Source: Paenibacillus sp. BSR1-1 (GTDB taxonomy: Bacteria > Bacillota > Bacilli > Bacillales > Cytobacillaceae). Taken from it: a stretch of DNA of 64,000 nucleotides. The translations under genes and the position numbers were made by a program. Positions 25,617 through 33,932 of the stretch are shown here, one piece after another. The notes beneath the pieces are model-generated. The model was not told the DNA's origin, did not search any database, and saw only the letters and a list, made by a program, of their open reading frames with translations. Positions within the stretch are counted from its first letter, which is position 1. Each line of letters opens with the position of its first letter. The stretch covers positions 1 to 64,000 of the forward strand of contig NZ_JAQMWQ010000020.1 in NCBI RefSeq assembly GCF_030403775.1. The letters run 5' to 3'.

Positions 25617-27632
25617 ATGAATAAGCCATGTATAACATTGATAGCTGGAGGAGCGACTACCAGAATAGGACTGCATGAGCAGATTGAACAATTGCTCGGT
25701 GACTATGCAGAGATCAAAAGCTATGCCGTTGATGAAGGATTGCCAGCTCAAATAAATGAATCAATTATATTATTTTCCTCAGAAGCTATTAAATCGGAAG
25801 TAAATGCCCAAACTGCCATTCTATGTGACCACTTTATTGTCGGAAAAAGAACAATTCATCATGAATATATCGATCAGCTTTTGCAAATTCCAAGTCACAC
25901 CAAAGTCTTGCTAGTAAACGATAACTACTCTGAAACGATTGATTTCATTGAATCCTTATATCAGCTTGGAATTGATCATATACAGTTTGTCCCTTTTCGA
26001 AAGGAGCAAATTTTTTATGAAGGAATCGAAATTGCAGTTTCTCCTGGGGAAACGCACCTTTGTCCGCACTTCATCAACCAAGTAATCGATGTCGGTGTCC
26101 GACTTTTTGACATGATAACCATTTTGAAATTGGTGGAATTTTGCAATTTAGGCACCGATATTTTTTCAAGAATCTCGGGAAGATATATTCGAAATATCAT
26201 TGAACTCCATAGAAAATTACTCATCGCAGATCAAAAAACGAATCAACTAAAGGATCATTTACAGAAGGTCGTTGATTCCGTGGATGACGGAATCCTTGCA
26301 ATTAATCAAGATCAAGAAGTAACGGTCTTTAATCATCGGTTAGAGGCTCTGCTCCACCTATCAGTCCAGGAAGTGATTTATCAACCCGTAAAAAAAATTC
26401 TGCAGCAGGAATTGGTGGACTTTATCTTAAACAGCAAGGAAACTAGTTCATTTTTTAATATCAAGGGTGTGGATGTGGTTGTTTACCGATTCCAAATGAG
26501 TACGGAAAATACAATTGTCGCTACATTTAAAAGCGTCAATCAAGCGTTTGAAATTGAAAAAACAGCCCAAAGGCAATTAAAAATGAAAGGATTTACAGCC
26601 AAATATGATTTAAACGATATCATCGGGGAGCATCCCTCTATTATATATAGTAAACAAATTGCCAAAAAACTGGCATTGTCCGAACACCCGGTTTTTATTC
26701 ATGGGGAAACTGGGACAGGTAAAGAGCTCTTCGCTAATGCCATGCACCTTCATTCCATGAGGAAAAATGGACCTTTCCTAGCGGTCAATTGCAGTGCCTT
26801 AACTGAAAGTTTGCTGGAAAGTGAATTATTCGGGTATGAGGAAGGGGCTTTTACTGGGGCGCAGCGGGGGGGAAAAAAAGGACTCTTCGAACTCGCCGAC
26901 AACGGAACTTTGTTTTTAGATGAAATCGGGGATATCAGCATGACACTTCAATCCCATTTATTACGAGTCTTACAAGAAAGTGAGATTCGTAGAATTGGAG
27001 GAGATAAAATCATTCCGATTAACGTTCGTATAATTAGCGCTACTAATAAAAATATCCAAGAAAAAATTCAAGAGGGTACGTTCCGGTCAGACCTATTTTA
27101 TCGCCTTAATGTCCTTCATTTTTCCATTCCGCCTTTAAGGGAGCGCAAAAGCGACCTTCCCTTGCTCGTGCATCATTTTATCAGGAAAAGTGGAAAATGG
27201 GTAAAAATGGAGCAGGGAGTCATGGACCGCCTGCTGCAGCATGAGTGGCCAGGAAATATTCGTGAGTTAAAAAGCAGCATTGATTATATGTTGACTGTAT
27301 GCGAAAACAATCTCATCACCGAAAAGGAAATTCCGATGAACAGCCTGCTGCACCATGATCATTTTGAAACCGTATCAGCGCCGCTGGCCGAAAGTGTACT
27401 AGAAAACAGTGAATATTTGTATATTTTAGATCTAATAAAAAAATGCAATGAAACAGGAAAAGCAGCAAGCCGCGATTGGATTTCCCATCAAAGCCATAAA
27501 GAAAATCGGCCTCTATCACCACAGCAGGTTAGGAAAAGACTGGATTTTCTGGAATCAAACGGCTTGATTGTGAAAGGCAAGGGACGGGCCGGGACAAAGA
27601 TTACAGCCAAAGGAGCAGTTATGTTAAGTTAA
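25617..27632 (+). CDS. Sigma-54-dependent activator with PrpR-type sensor domain
   Basis: About 671 aa from ATG 25617 (GAGGTGGG just upstream); a TTG at 25587 is an alternative. It has an N-terminal PrpR_N-like sensor (~1-190), a PAS-like region (~210-310), then the AAA+ core with Walker A G-E-T-G-T-G-K-E (~363), the sigma-54-contact loop G-A-F-T-G-A (~410), Walker B L-F-L-D-E-I-G and the arginine-finger region. The C-terminus holds a non-Fis winged-helix-like segment (Q-Q-V-R-K-R-L-D-F-L-E). It is divergent from the operon with a consensus sigma-54 promoter, so it is its likely activator. The inducer is perhaps a beta-aspartyl compound (inference). Confidence 0.88.
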   Translation: MNKPCITLIAGGATTRIGLHEQIEQLLGDYAEIKSYAVDEGLPAQINESIILFSSEAIKSEVNAQTAILCDHFIVGKRTIHHEYIDQLLQIPSHTKVLLVNDNYSETIDFIESLYQLGIDHIQFVPFRKEQIFYEGIEIAVSPGETHLCPHFINQVIDVGVRLFDMITILKLVEFCNLGTDIFSRISGRYIRNIIELHRKLLIADQKTNQLKDHLQKVVDSVDDGILAINQDQEVTVFNHRLEALLHLSVQEVIYQPVKKILQQELVDFILNSKETSSFFNIKGVDVVVYRFQMSTENTIVATFKSVNQAFEIEKTAQRQLKMKGFTAKYDLNDIIGEHPSIIYSKQIAKKLALSEHPVFIHGETGTGKELFANAMHLHSMRKNGPFLAVNCSALTESLLESELFGYEEGAFTGAQRGGKKGLFELADNGTLFLDEIGDISMTLQSHLLRVLQESEIRRIGGDKIIPINVRIISATNKNIQEKIQEGTFRSDLFYRLNVLHFSIPPLRERKSDLPLLVHHFIRKSGKWVKMEQGVMDRLLQHEWPGNIRELKSSIDYMLTVCENNLITEKEIPMNSLLHHDHFETVSAPLAESVLENSEYLYILDLIKKCNETGKAASRDWISHQSHKENRPLSPQQVRKRLDFLESNGLIVKGKGRAGTKITAKGAVMLS

Positions 27633-27643
27633 TCGGTAAAATA

Positions 27644-27680
27644 GGAAGGGCCAGGGGTGCTTGACACCCCATTCCTTCTA
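27644..27680. terminator. Bidirectional terminator
   Basis: GGGGTG (27654-27659) and CACCCC (27665-27670) within a longer GGAAGGG...CCTTC stem, between convergent genes. Confidence 0.65.
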
Positions 27681-28235
27681 TGATTCTGGATAGTAAACAA
27701 TCATACTTAATCTTGTAAGATCATTACTTGGATTTGAATAAGAATGAGGGTTGTCAGCTTTGAACTTAATAGAATCACCTGTTTGTAAAATATGTTCCTT
27801 GTCATTAACAGTCAGACAAAGAATTCCATTAAAAACGGTTATACATTCTATGGCGCCGGAATTATGAGGATTTGCTATCAAACTAGCTGAAGGCTCCATT
27901 TCAACTGAGTACATTTCAAAAGGCTTTTGATCCTCGAAACTAAAGTAAGGAAAAAGACGATACAAACCTTTATCTTCTAAGAGTGGGTCAATATTTTCTT
28001 TTCTAACAATTTCAGTGTCAGGAACTTCGTACTTCATTAGAGAAGTAAACGGTATTTTTAATCCATCAGCAATTTTCCATATTGTCGTTATAGTTGGGTT
28101 GGACTCTTCTTTTTCAATTTGCCGTAAAAGGCTTTTACTCACTCCAGTTATGATCGACAAATCCTCCAAACTCAATTTCCTTTTTTCTCTAATCCTTCTC
28201 AAATTATTTGATATAATTCCCTGAATTTTTTCCAA
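27678..28235 (-). CDS. XRE family regulator with C-terminal cupin domain
   Basis: 185 aa from TTG 28235, with GGGAGGT seven bases upstream. The helix-turn-helix (~5-60) includes L-S-L-E-D-L-S-I-I-T-G-V-S-K-S-L-L-R-Q-I-E. The cupin_2 domain (~110-180) has P-H-N-S-G-A-I-E-C and G-D-S-I-K-F-K-A-D-N-P-H-S-Y. Such small-molecule-sensing repressors (PuuR/SutR type) usually control an adjacent transporter. Here that is the divergent MFS gene, and ATTGTACAAT repeats lie between them. Confidence 0.85.
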   Translation of the reverse strand: MEKIQGIISNNLRRIREKRKLSLEDLSIITGVSKSLLRQIEKEESNPTITTIWKIADGLKIPFTSLMKYEVPDTEIVRKENIDPLLEDKGLYRLFPYFSFEDQKPFEMYSVEMEPSASLIANPHNSGAIECITVFNGILCLTVNDKEHILQTGDSIKFKADNPHSYSNPSNDLTRLSMIVYYPES

Positions 28236-28250
28236 ATTTAGAAACCTCCC

Positions 28251-28300
28251 GTTGTACAATATAATAACCATATTGTACAATAAAATAAAACAATATATTG
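28251..28300. promoter_or_regulatory. Candidate operator repeats between XRE-cupin and MFS genes
   Basis: GTTGTACAAT (28251-28260) and the perfect palindrome ATTGTACAAT (28272-28281) are 21 bp apart start to start, followed by the palindrome CAATATATTG (28291-28300). Both palindromic copies would lie on one face of the helix, fitting a dimer-binding XRE repressor. Confidence 0.6.
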
Positions 28301-28356
28301 TTCGTTTTGTTCATTATAATAATTTTATCATTATTACTAAGATTGTGGGTGATGTT

Positions 28357-29637
28357 TTGATTCGGAATCGTATTCATTATAGTTGGATTATTTTAATCGT
28401 TTCTTTCTTCTCTATTATTGCAGCTGGAATTGTAAGGTCATCTTCAGGGGTCTTCATAGAACCTTTCGAGAATGAATTTGGCTGGGACCGTTCTGTTATT
28501 TCACTGGCCTTTGCTGTTGGTTTATTTTTGTATGGGATATCAGGTCCTTTTATGGCAGCTCTAATTGAAGTATTTGGTATAAAGAAGATCATGGTGTTAT
28601 CAATGACAACCTTGTTGACCGGTACTTTGCTTACCTTTATTATGCAACAGTCGTGGCAACTGATTATCATTTGGGGCATTATTATAGGATTAGGTTCAGG
28701 GGTATTTTTAACTGTACTAAGTCCATATATAGCGAACCGATGGTTTGAAAAAAGAAGGGGACTGGCAACAGGAATATTAACAGCAAGCACAGCTACTGGT
28801 CAATTAATACTGCTCCCCATTTTAGCGATCATTATAGATCACTATTCGTGGCGTTGGGCGATTGCCCTAATTATGATACTTAGTGTTATTATGCTAGTAA
28901 TCATTTTATTTTTTATGAAAAACTCACCAAAAGAAGTTGGTATTCTACCTTATGGTCTTGAAAAGGAAACAGAAGATGATATCGTTGAACAGAAGAAAAA
29001 TCCGATTATTATTGCTTTCAACGGATTATTTGAAGCAGTAAAAGTGAAAGAATTTTGGTTGTTAGCAGGTAGTTTCTTTATTTGTGGACTTTCAACTAGT
29101 GGATTAATTGGCACCCACTTTGTATCTTTTTGTATCAGCTTCGGTATACCTTTGGTAACAGCCGCATCGCTGCTTTCATTTATGGGGGTTTTTGATTTAG
29201 TAGGAACAACCCTTTCTGGTTGGTTGTCAGATCGCTTTGATAATAGATGGTTATTATTTTGGTACTACGCCTTAAGAGGTGCATCCCTTGTTTTACTTCC
29301 GTTGGCGTTATCTGAAGGTTCCTATACGTTACTAGTTATTTTTGCTATATTTTACGGATTAGATTGGATTGCAACTGTACCGCCAACGATTGGAATATCA
29401 AGGCGAATTTTTGGAGTTGAAAAGAGTGGAATAATATATGGATGGATTTTTGCTTCGCATCAGGCAGGTGCAGCAGTAGCAGCCTTTGGTGGTGGACTGA
29501 CCTATAAAATATTCAATTCTTACACTTGGGCATTTTTCTTGGCAGGAATATTTTGCTTATTAGCAAGTTTATTTGTCATTGTCATTAAAAAGCAAACATC
29601 TGAGATAATCGTTAAAGAGGATTCTTTAAAGATATAA
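28357..29637 (+). CDS. MFS transporter (oxalate/formate antiporter-like)
   Basis: About 426 aa from TTG 28357 (GGTGATG just upstream); in-frame sequence continues upstream to 28252 but runs through the operator repeats. Twelve membrane segments. The N-terminus (S-S-G-V-F-I-E-P-F-E-N-E-F-G-W-D-R-S-V-I-S) is typical of the monocarboxylate/oxalate-formate antiporter branch, which usually moves organic anions. Divergent from the XRE-cupin regulator, its likely repressor. Confidence 0.82.
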   Translation: MIRNRIHYSWIILIVSFFSIIAAGIVRSSSGVFIEPFENEFGWDRSVISLAFAVGLFLYGISGPFMAALIEVFGIKKIMVLSMTTLLTGTLLTFIMQQSWQLIIIWGIIIGLGSGVFLTVLSPYIANRWFEKRRGLATGILTASTATGQLILLPILAIIIDHYSWRWAIALIMILSVIMLVIILFFMKNSPKEVGILPYGLEKETEDDIVEQKKNPIIIAFNGLFEAVKVKEFWLLAGSFFICGLSTSGLIGTHFVSFCISFGIPLVTAASLLSFMGVFDLVGTTLSGWLSDRFDNRWLLFWYYALRGASLVLLPLALSEGSYTLLVIFAIFYGLDWIATVPPTIGISRRIFGVEKSGIIYGWIFASHQAGAAVAAFGGGLTYKIFNSYTWAFFLAGIFCLLASLFVIVIKKQTSEIIVKEDSLKI

Positions 29638-29684
29638 ATTCAATTACATCAAAGATCGGATGAATTACCTAAGGAGTGGTAAAA

Positions 29685-30884
29685 ATGGCGCGTGTTTTAT
29701 TTATTAATGCCGGATCGGAAGGACATATCAATCCAACGATTGGGGTTGTGCAAGAGCTTATTTCACGCGGTGAAGAGGTCGTGTACTTTACGATAGAAGC
29801 TTTTCGAGAGCGAATGGAGAAGACGGGGGCTACTGTAAGAACATTAGACGGGCAAAAATTTATAAAAGCTTTTATCTCAGGTGGAAGAAATTATTTACTT
29901 GAAAGAATTAATGGTCTTTTACATACGGCAGATATTGTCATTCCCAGCGTGCTTGAACAGATTGAAGGAGAACATTTTGATTACATTATCCACGATTCCA
30001 TGTTTGGTTGTGGACGGCTGCTTGCCCAAATCCTTAAGCTCCCGGCCATTAATTCTTGTACTTCCTTTGCACAGACAAAGGAATCCTTTGATCAAATGTT
30101 AGAACAGCTTTCAAAAAACATTCCTGCTGAACGGCTTAAAGTAATAAACGATGAATATCAAAGCCTGACAGCAAGCTGTGCAGAAAAATATGGAGTCGAG
30201 ATTCATTCTCCTTACGAAGTTTTTTGTAATCCTGCACCACTTACCATCGTTTATACAACTCGGGAGTTTCAACCTTTTGGAGAAGCATTCGACCAAACTT
30301 ACAAATTTATAGGTCCATCCATCTCGACACGATTCACTCAGGAAAACGTTGACCTAGCAGCAATCAAAGGAAAAAGCCTAATTTACATTTCACTGGGCAC
30401 TGTTTTTAACCAAGCAATTGATTTTTATAAGCTTTGTTTTGAAGCATTTGCGAACAGTGATCATACCGTGGTCATGTCGATTGGGGAAAAAACACATCTC
30501 GCTGATTTGGGGGAGATTCCTAATAACTTCATTGTAAAAAATTATGTTCCTCAAACGGAAGTACTGAAGTTCACTAAATTATTTATCACCCATGGTGGAA
30601 TGAATAGTACGAATGAGGGTCTCTACTACGGGGTTCCGCTAATTGTCATCCCGCAAAGCGCGGATCAGCCGATTATTGCCAGGCAGGTCGCCAATATCGG
30701 GGCAGGTATTCAATTACAAATGCAAGGTTTGACGGCAAACCAACTGCATGAAGCCACAGAACATGTATTAAACGATCCATTCTTCCAAAAAGCTGTTATA
30801 ACTATAAGGGAATCCATTCGAAAAGCGGGTGGGTATCAACAGGCTGTTGAGGAGATTTTTGAATTTAGAAGAAAGGAATTTTAA
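29685..30884 (+). CDS. Macrolide-type glycosyltransferase (GT1, YjiC-like)
   Basis: 399 aa from ATG 29685, after AAGGAGTGGTAAAA. GT-B fold: N-terminal acceptor domain starting V-L-F-I-N-A-G-S-E-G-H-I-N-P-T, and C-terminal UDP-sugar domain with Y-I-S-L-G-T-V, N-Y-V-P-Q-T-E-V-L and the donor motif F-I-T-H-G-G-M-N-S-T-N-E-G (~303-315). Homologous enzymes transfer glucose from UDP-glucose to lipophilic acceptors (macrolides, flavonoids). The acceptor here is unknown. Confidence 0.86.
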   Translation: MARVLFINAGSEGHINPTIGVVQELISRGEEVVYFTIEAFRERMEKTGATVRTLDGQKFIKAFISGGRNYLLERINGLLHTADIVIPSVLEQIEGEHFDYIIHDSMFGCGRLLAQILKLPAINSCTSFAQTKESFDQMLEQLSKNIPAERLKVINDEYQSLTASCAEKYGVEIHSPYEVFCNPAPLTIVYTTREFQPFGEAFDQTYKFIGPSISTRFTQENVDLAAIKGKSLIYISLGTVFNQAIDFYKLCFEAFANSDHTVVMSIGEKTHLADLGEIPNNFIVKNYVPQTEVLKFTKLFITHGGMNSTNEGLYYGVPLIVIPQSADQPIIARQVANIGAGIQLQMQGLTANQLHEATEHVLNDPFFQKAVITIRESIRKAGGYQQAVEEIFEFRRKEF

Positions 30885-30895
30885 TAAAAGGACAG

Positions 30896-30930
30896 AAGGA
30901 CAGTTTAAACTAACGAACTGTCCTTTGTCT
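30896..30930. terminator. Bidirectional terminator
   Basis: AAGGACAGTT (30896-30905) pairs with AACTGTCCTT (30916-30925), between the convergent glycosyltransferase and the small gene at 30946. Confidence 0.75.
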
Positions 30931-30945
30931 AATGGTATGACTAGA

Positions 30946-31101
30946 TTAAACTTCATTCTCTCTCTTAGTGACTACTGTTTCATCACCACATCGGTTACAT
31001 ATATACCAAGTTGCGATATATCCCCATCCATCGGGTCTCTGATTTGTTTTTTCATAATCATGACCTTTTAATTTACAGATGATTTTCGCTAAAACACCCA
31101 T
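30946..31101 (-). CDS. Small zinc-ribbon-like protein (51 aa)
   Basis: ATG at 31099-31101 with GGAGG eight bases upstream, TAA at 30946-30948. The product starts M-G-V-L-A-K-I-I-C-K-L-K-G-H-D-Y and contains W-Y-I-C-N-R-C-G-D; the pattern C...H...C-x-x-C suggests one zinc site. It resembles DUF1660-type small zinc proteins. Good ribosome site, family-like motif and a terminator 20 bases downstream make it a real gene. Confidence 0.75.
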   Translation of the reverse strand: MGVLAKIICKLKGHDYEKTNQRPDGWGYIATWYICNRCGDETVVTKRENEV

Positions 31102-31445
31102 CCTAAAAACCTCCTTCAATTAAAAGTTAATTTTCTATTTTTTTCATCTATATGCTCTAAGGCTTGTAATCGTTGTTTTAAGTTTTTACTACAATCATTA
31201 CAGGGAAGTAAATATTTGGTTTTTTTGTTTATTCAACTAAAGTCTCAGGATACTAGAAGAAGAGAGTTGGAGAATCAGAAGGCGTCCTTTTTTTAGATAT
31301 CTAGATTAAAAATGCAGCTTTCTTTTGGACAACCATTTGTTTCAAAGCATTAAAAAAAGTAGGAACAAATATTTTCCTACTTTAAAATCCAAACGATGGA
31401 ATCATACGGTTTCTTATTCAACTATTTTGCAAAATTGGATATTTA
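31102..31445. other. Intergenic, terminator only
   Basis: 344 bp between two minus-strand genes. AAAGTAGGA (31356-31364) pairs with TCCTACTTT (31375-31383), and a TTTTTTTA tail follows on the minus strand, so this terminates yoxD. Nothing else stands out apart from the AT-rich promoter region of the small gene. Confidence 0.6.
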
Positions 31446-32162
31446 TTAGGGGTTAGTTGACCATAATCCTGCCGTTTTTACAAACACTCTCGGATTCAGT
31501 TTCAGCCCTGCTACGGGAAGCTCTGCCAGGTCTTCCGGATGCATAACATTTTCAGGATTTCCGCTGATAAGATTCGTTTCTTTAGCCAAATCAGTTACAA
31601 CTGTACTTGGTGTTAATGCCGTGACACGGATATTATGCTTCCTTACCTCAAGCATAAGCGATTCCGTAAGTCCTAAAACGGCAAATTTTGACGCACTGTA
31701 AGCACTTGTCACAGGGGCACCTTTTTGGCCGGCACTTGATGATATATTGATTATATCCCCTGATTTTCTTTCAATCATGTCAGGTAAAACAGCTCTCGTT
31801 ACATTGTACACACCCATCAGGTTTACCCGGATAATGTTTTCCCATTCCTCAGGGCTTAATTCAAGAAAGCCTCCGAATTTTGCGATGCCTGCATTGTTGA
31901 TGAGAATATCAATTGAATCAAGATCCGATTTGATATGCTCAACAGCATGGCGGACTGCATCAAAATCGGTTACATCTGCTGTTGCAGCTGAAACTTTAAC
32001 ATCATATTGCACTAGCTCGGCGGTTACCTTTTCAAGATTGGACATGGTTAATCCAATTAATCCTAGATTAACTCCTTCTTTGGCTAAAGCAATAGCAGCA
32101 GCGCGTCCAATTCCTCTGCCTCCTCCGGTAATTAAAGCCGTTTTTCCTTTTAATGAGATCAT
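31446..32162 (-). CDS. yoxD: SDR family 3-ketoacyl-ACP reductase-like protein (YoxD)
   Basis: 238 aa from ATG 32162 (AAGGA eight bases upstream). Classical SDR: T-G-G-G-R-G-I-G cofactor loop (~12-19), N-N-A-G-I (~88), catalytic Ser in I-I-N-I-S-S-S-A-G, Tyr-x-x-x-Lys in Y-S-A-S-K. The length and the terminal K-T-A-G-L-W-S-T-N-P match B. subtilis YoxD (from memory). It is FabG-like, but the physiological substrate is not established. Confidence 0.87.
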   Translation of the reverse strand: MISLKGKTALITGGGRGIGRAAAIALAKEGVNLGLIGLTMSNLEKVTAELVQYDVKVSAATADVTDFDAVRHAVEHIKSDLDSIDILINNAGIAKFGGFLELSPEEWENIIRVNLMGVYNVTRAVLPDMIERKSGDIINISSSAGQKGAPVTSAYSASKFAVLGLTESLMLEVRKHNIRVTALTPSTVVTDLAKETNLISGNPENVMHPEDLAELPVAGLKLNPRVFVKTAGLWSTNP

Positions 32163-32382
32163 TGTACCATTCCTTATAAAAAATTTGGGGTAATCCAAAG
32201 ACTGCAAAGATTTTTAAAACCCTTGCAGTCTTTACCTTTTTCTTAGAATCATTTTTTATTCAAGATTGGTAAACCTGTAGCAGAGTATAGGAAATGAATC
32301 TTAATGGAAGCATAAAGCTGGAGTGCTACCAGGATAGATTTGTTTATAAAAATTCATAGTTTTAACAAAGGAGCTAAGGATT

Positions 32383-32772
32383 ATGGCAAAGACTTTTAGA
32401 GATATGGTGACAGAAGCACGAAATAACGTCCAAGGGATTTCATCTCAAGAGGCAAGAGAAAAAATAAAGACGAATCCTAACACATTGGTTATTGATGTTC
32501 AGGATGCAGCGGATGCAGGTGCATGCGGACTTATCCCAAGCAGTGCTAATATTTCACTAGGAATGCTCCCAATAAGAGCGGACTTGCTGGTACCAGAGCA
32601 TCTGCGTGATGAGAGATTAGCGGATAGAAAACGTCCTGTTATAATAACCTGTGGAGCGGGCGGACAGGCTGCGTTAGGTGCCTATATCTTAAAACAGATG
32701 GGGTTTGAGGATGTTGCTTTTATTGAAGGGGGAACAACTGCTTGGAAGGAAGCAGGATTTGAAGTTGAGTAG
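32383..32772 (+). CDS. Rhodanese domain protein
   Basis: 129 aa, ATG after AAAGGAGCTAAGG. A single rhodanese domain: L-V-I-D-V-Q-D-A-A-D, then the active-site loop with Cys in I-T-C-G-A-G-G-Q-A-A (~85-94) and the closing G-G-T-T-A-W-K-E-A-G-F. Such single-domain proteins handle sulfane sulfur. Stand-alone gene with its own terminator. Confidence 0.85.
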   Translation: MAKTFRDMVTEARNNVQGISSQEAREKIKTNPNTLVIDVQDAADAGACGLIPSSANISLGMLPIRADLLVPEHLRDERLADRKRPVIITCGAGGQAALGAYILKQMGFEDVAFIEGGTTAWKEAGFEVE

Positions 32773-32814
32773 GTTTTTAAAAAAAGAATTCTATGATTTT
32801 AAGGAAAAAAAGAG

Positions 32815-32846
32815 AAAAGGCGAGCATGGTATTGCTCGCCTTTTTG
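32815..32846. terminator. Bidirectional terminator
   Basis: AAAAGGCGAGCA (32815-32826) pairs with TGCTCGCCTTTT (32833-32844), between convergent genes. Confidence 0.85.
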
Positions 32847-32894
32847 TATGGTCGAGATTGATTTAAATTGAAAACTAAAATATCCATATAAAGG

Positions 32895-33353
32895 TTAATG
32901 GGAAAAAGTGTATCCTTCAAATACTTTTAACCCTTCGACATTTAAAACTTGTTCTACCACGACTGGTTTATTTGGACTTTTTTCGATAACTTCTTTACAT
33001 GAAATCATTATATTACTGCCTGCAATTTCAGCTAGTTGATCATGTGATACACTGTAGACTATTTTCCCTAAATTAGACCATACCATTGCTCCAGTACACA
33101 TTACACATGGTTCGCAGCTAGTATACAAAGTATATTCGTTTAGATCAAAAATGTTGTTTTCAGAGCAAAAAGTACGTATAAGTCCGATTTCCGCATGATG
33201 TGTTGGATCACAAAAACTATTTATCTTATTTTCACCATACATGACAATTTCGTTATCTTTTACTAGGATAGCACCGAATGGTTCATTTCCTTCTTCTCTA
33301 GCCTTTAAAGCCATTTTAATAGCTATTTCAATAAATTGTTCATCTTTTGTCAT
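32895..33353 (-). CDS. Nucleoside/nucleobase deaminase (guanine deaminase-like)
   Basis: 152 aa from ATG 33353, after GGAGGTG. CDA-fold zinc signature: catalytic H-A-E-I (~51-54) and zinc ligands C-E-P-C-V-M-C (~79-85), with substrate-loop N-E-P-F-G-A. The size and P-F-G-A-I-L-V point to the guanine/cytosine deaminase branch. The substrate is not certain. Confidence 0.85.
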   Translation of the reverse strand: MTKDEQFIEIAIKMALKAREEGNEPFGAILVKDNEIVMYGENKINSFCDPTHHAEIGLIRTFCSENNIFDLNEYTLYTSCEPCVMCTGAMVWSNLGKIVYSVSHDQLAEIAGSNIMISCKEVIEKSPNKPVVVEQVLNVEGLKVFEGYTFSH

Positions 33354-33487
33354 AGAAAGCACCTCCAGTTCGATGCAATTATAACGGAAATTTAAGAAGT
33401 TTGAAAATGAGTACCGCTGATGAATTTTAATGAGCCCCCTGCGTATTAATGTATAAATACGTCAATTTGTTGGAGAGGGGAAAATTT

Positions 33488-33694
33488 ATGGCTGAAAAAG
33501 GTTGTATAAAATGTGGAAGTAAAGATGCCGGAAAAAAGGAAGTTGCAATGACGGGAACAGGATTATCTAAAATGTTTGATATTCAACATAATACGTTTAT
33601 TGTTGTTTATTGTAATAACTGTGGTTATTCCGAGTTCTATAACAAGAAGTCTTCTACGGCATCAAATATACTAGATTTATTCTTCGGTTCATAA
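33488..33694 (+). CDS. Small zinc-ribbon protein
   Basis: 68 aa from ATG 33488 with GAGAGGGG upstream. Two Cys pairs, C-I-K-C-G (~6-10) and C-N-N-C-G (~44-48), form a zinc ribbon, with a hydrophobic strand between (T-F-I-V-V-Y) and a short hydrophobic C-terminus. Matches small nucleic-acid-binding zinc-ribbon proteins of bacilli; role unknown. Confidence 0.78.
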   Translation: MAEKGCIKCGSKDAGKKEVAMTGTGLSKMFDIQHNTFIVVYCNNCGYSEFYNKKSSTASNILDLFFGS

Positions 33695-33932
33695 AAAAAT
33701 AAATGCAGATTACAAATGGGGCATTACTGATACAGCGGTTATGCCTTTTTCTTATTTGGCGTATATATTTGCATATGAGTGGACATTTAATCTACTTCAT
33801 TAATCAAAAATTAGGTTTTCTTATCAGCAAGTTTATCCCATACAAAAAGCTCTTTAATGAATAAATTAAAACTAGATTAAAAAAATCTTTTAATCTAATT
33901 AAATTTTAATATAAGGGAGTTTTTTATCTAGA

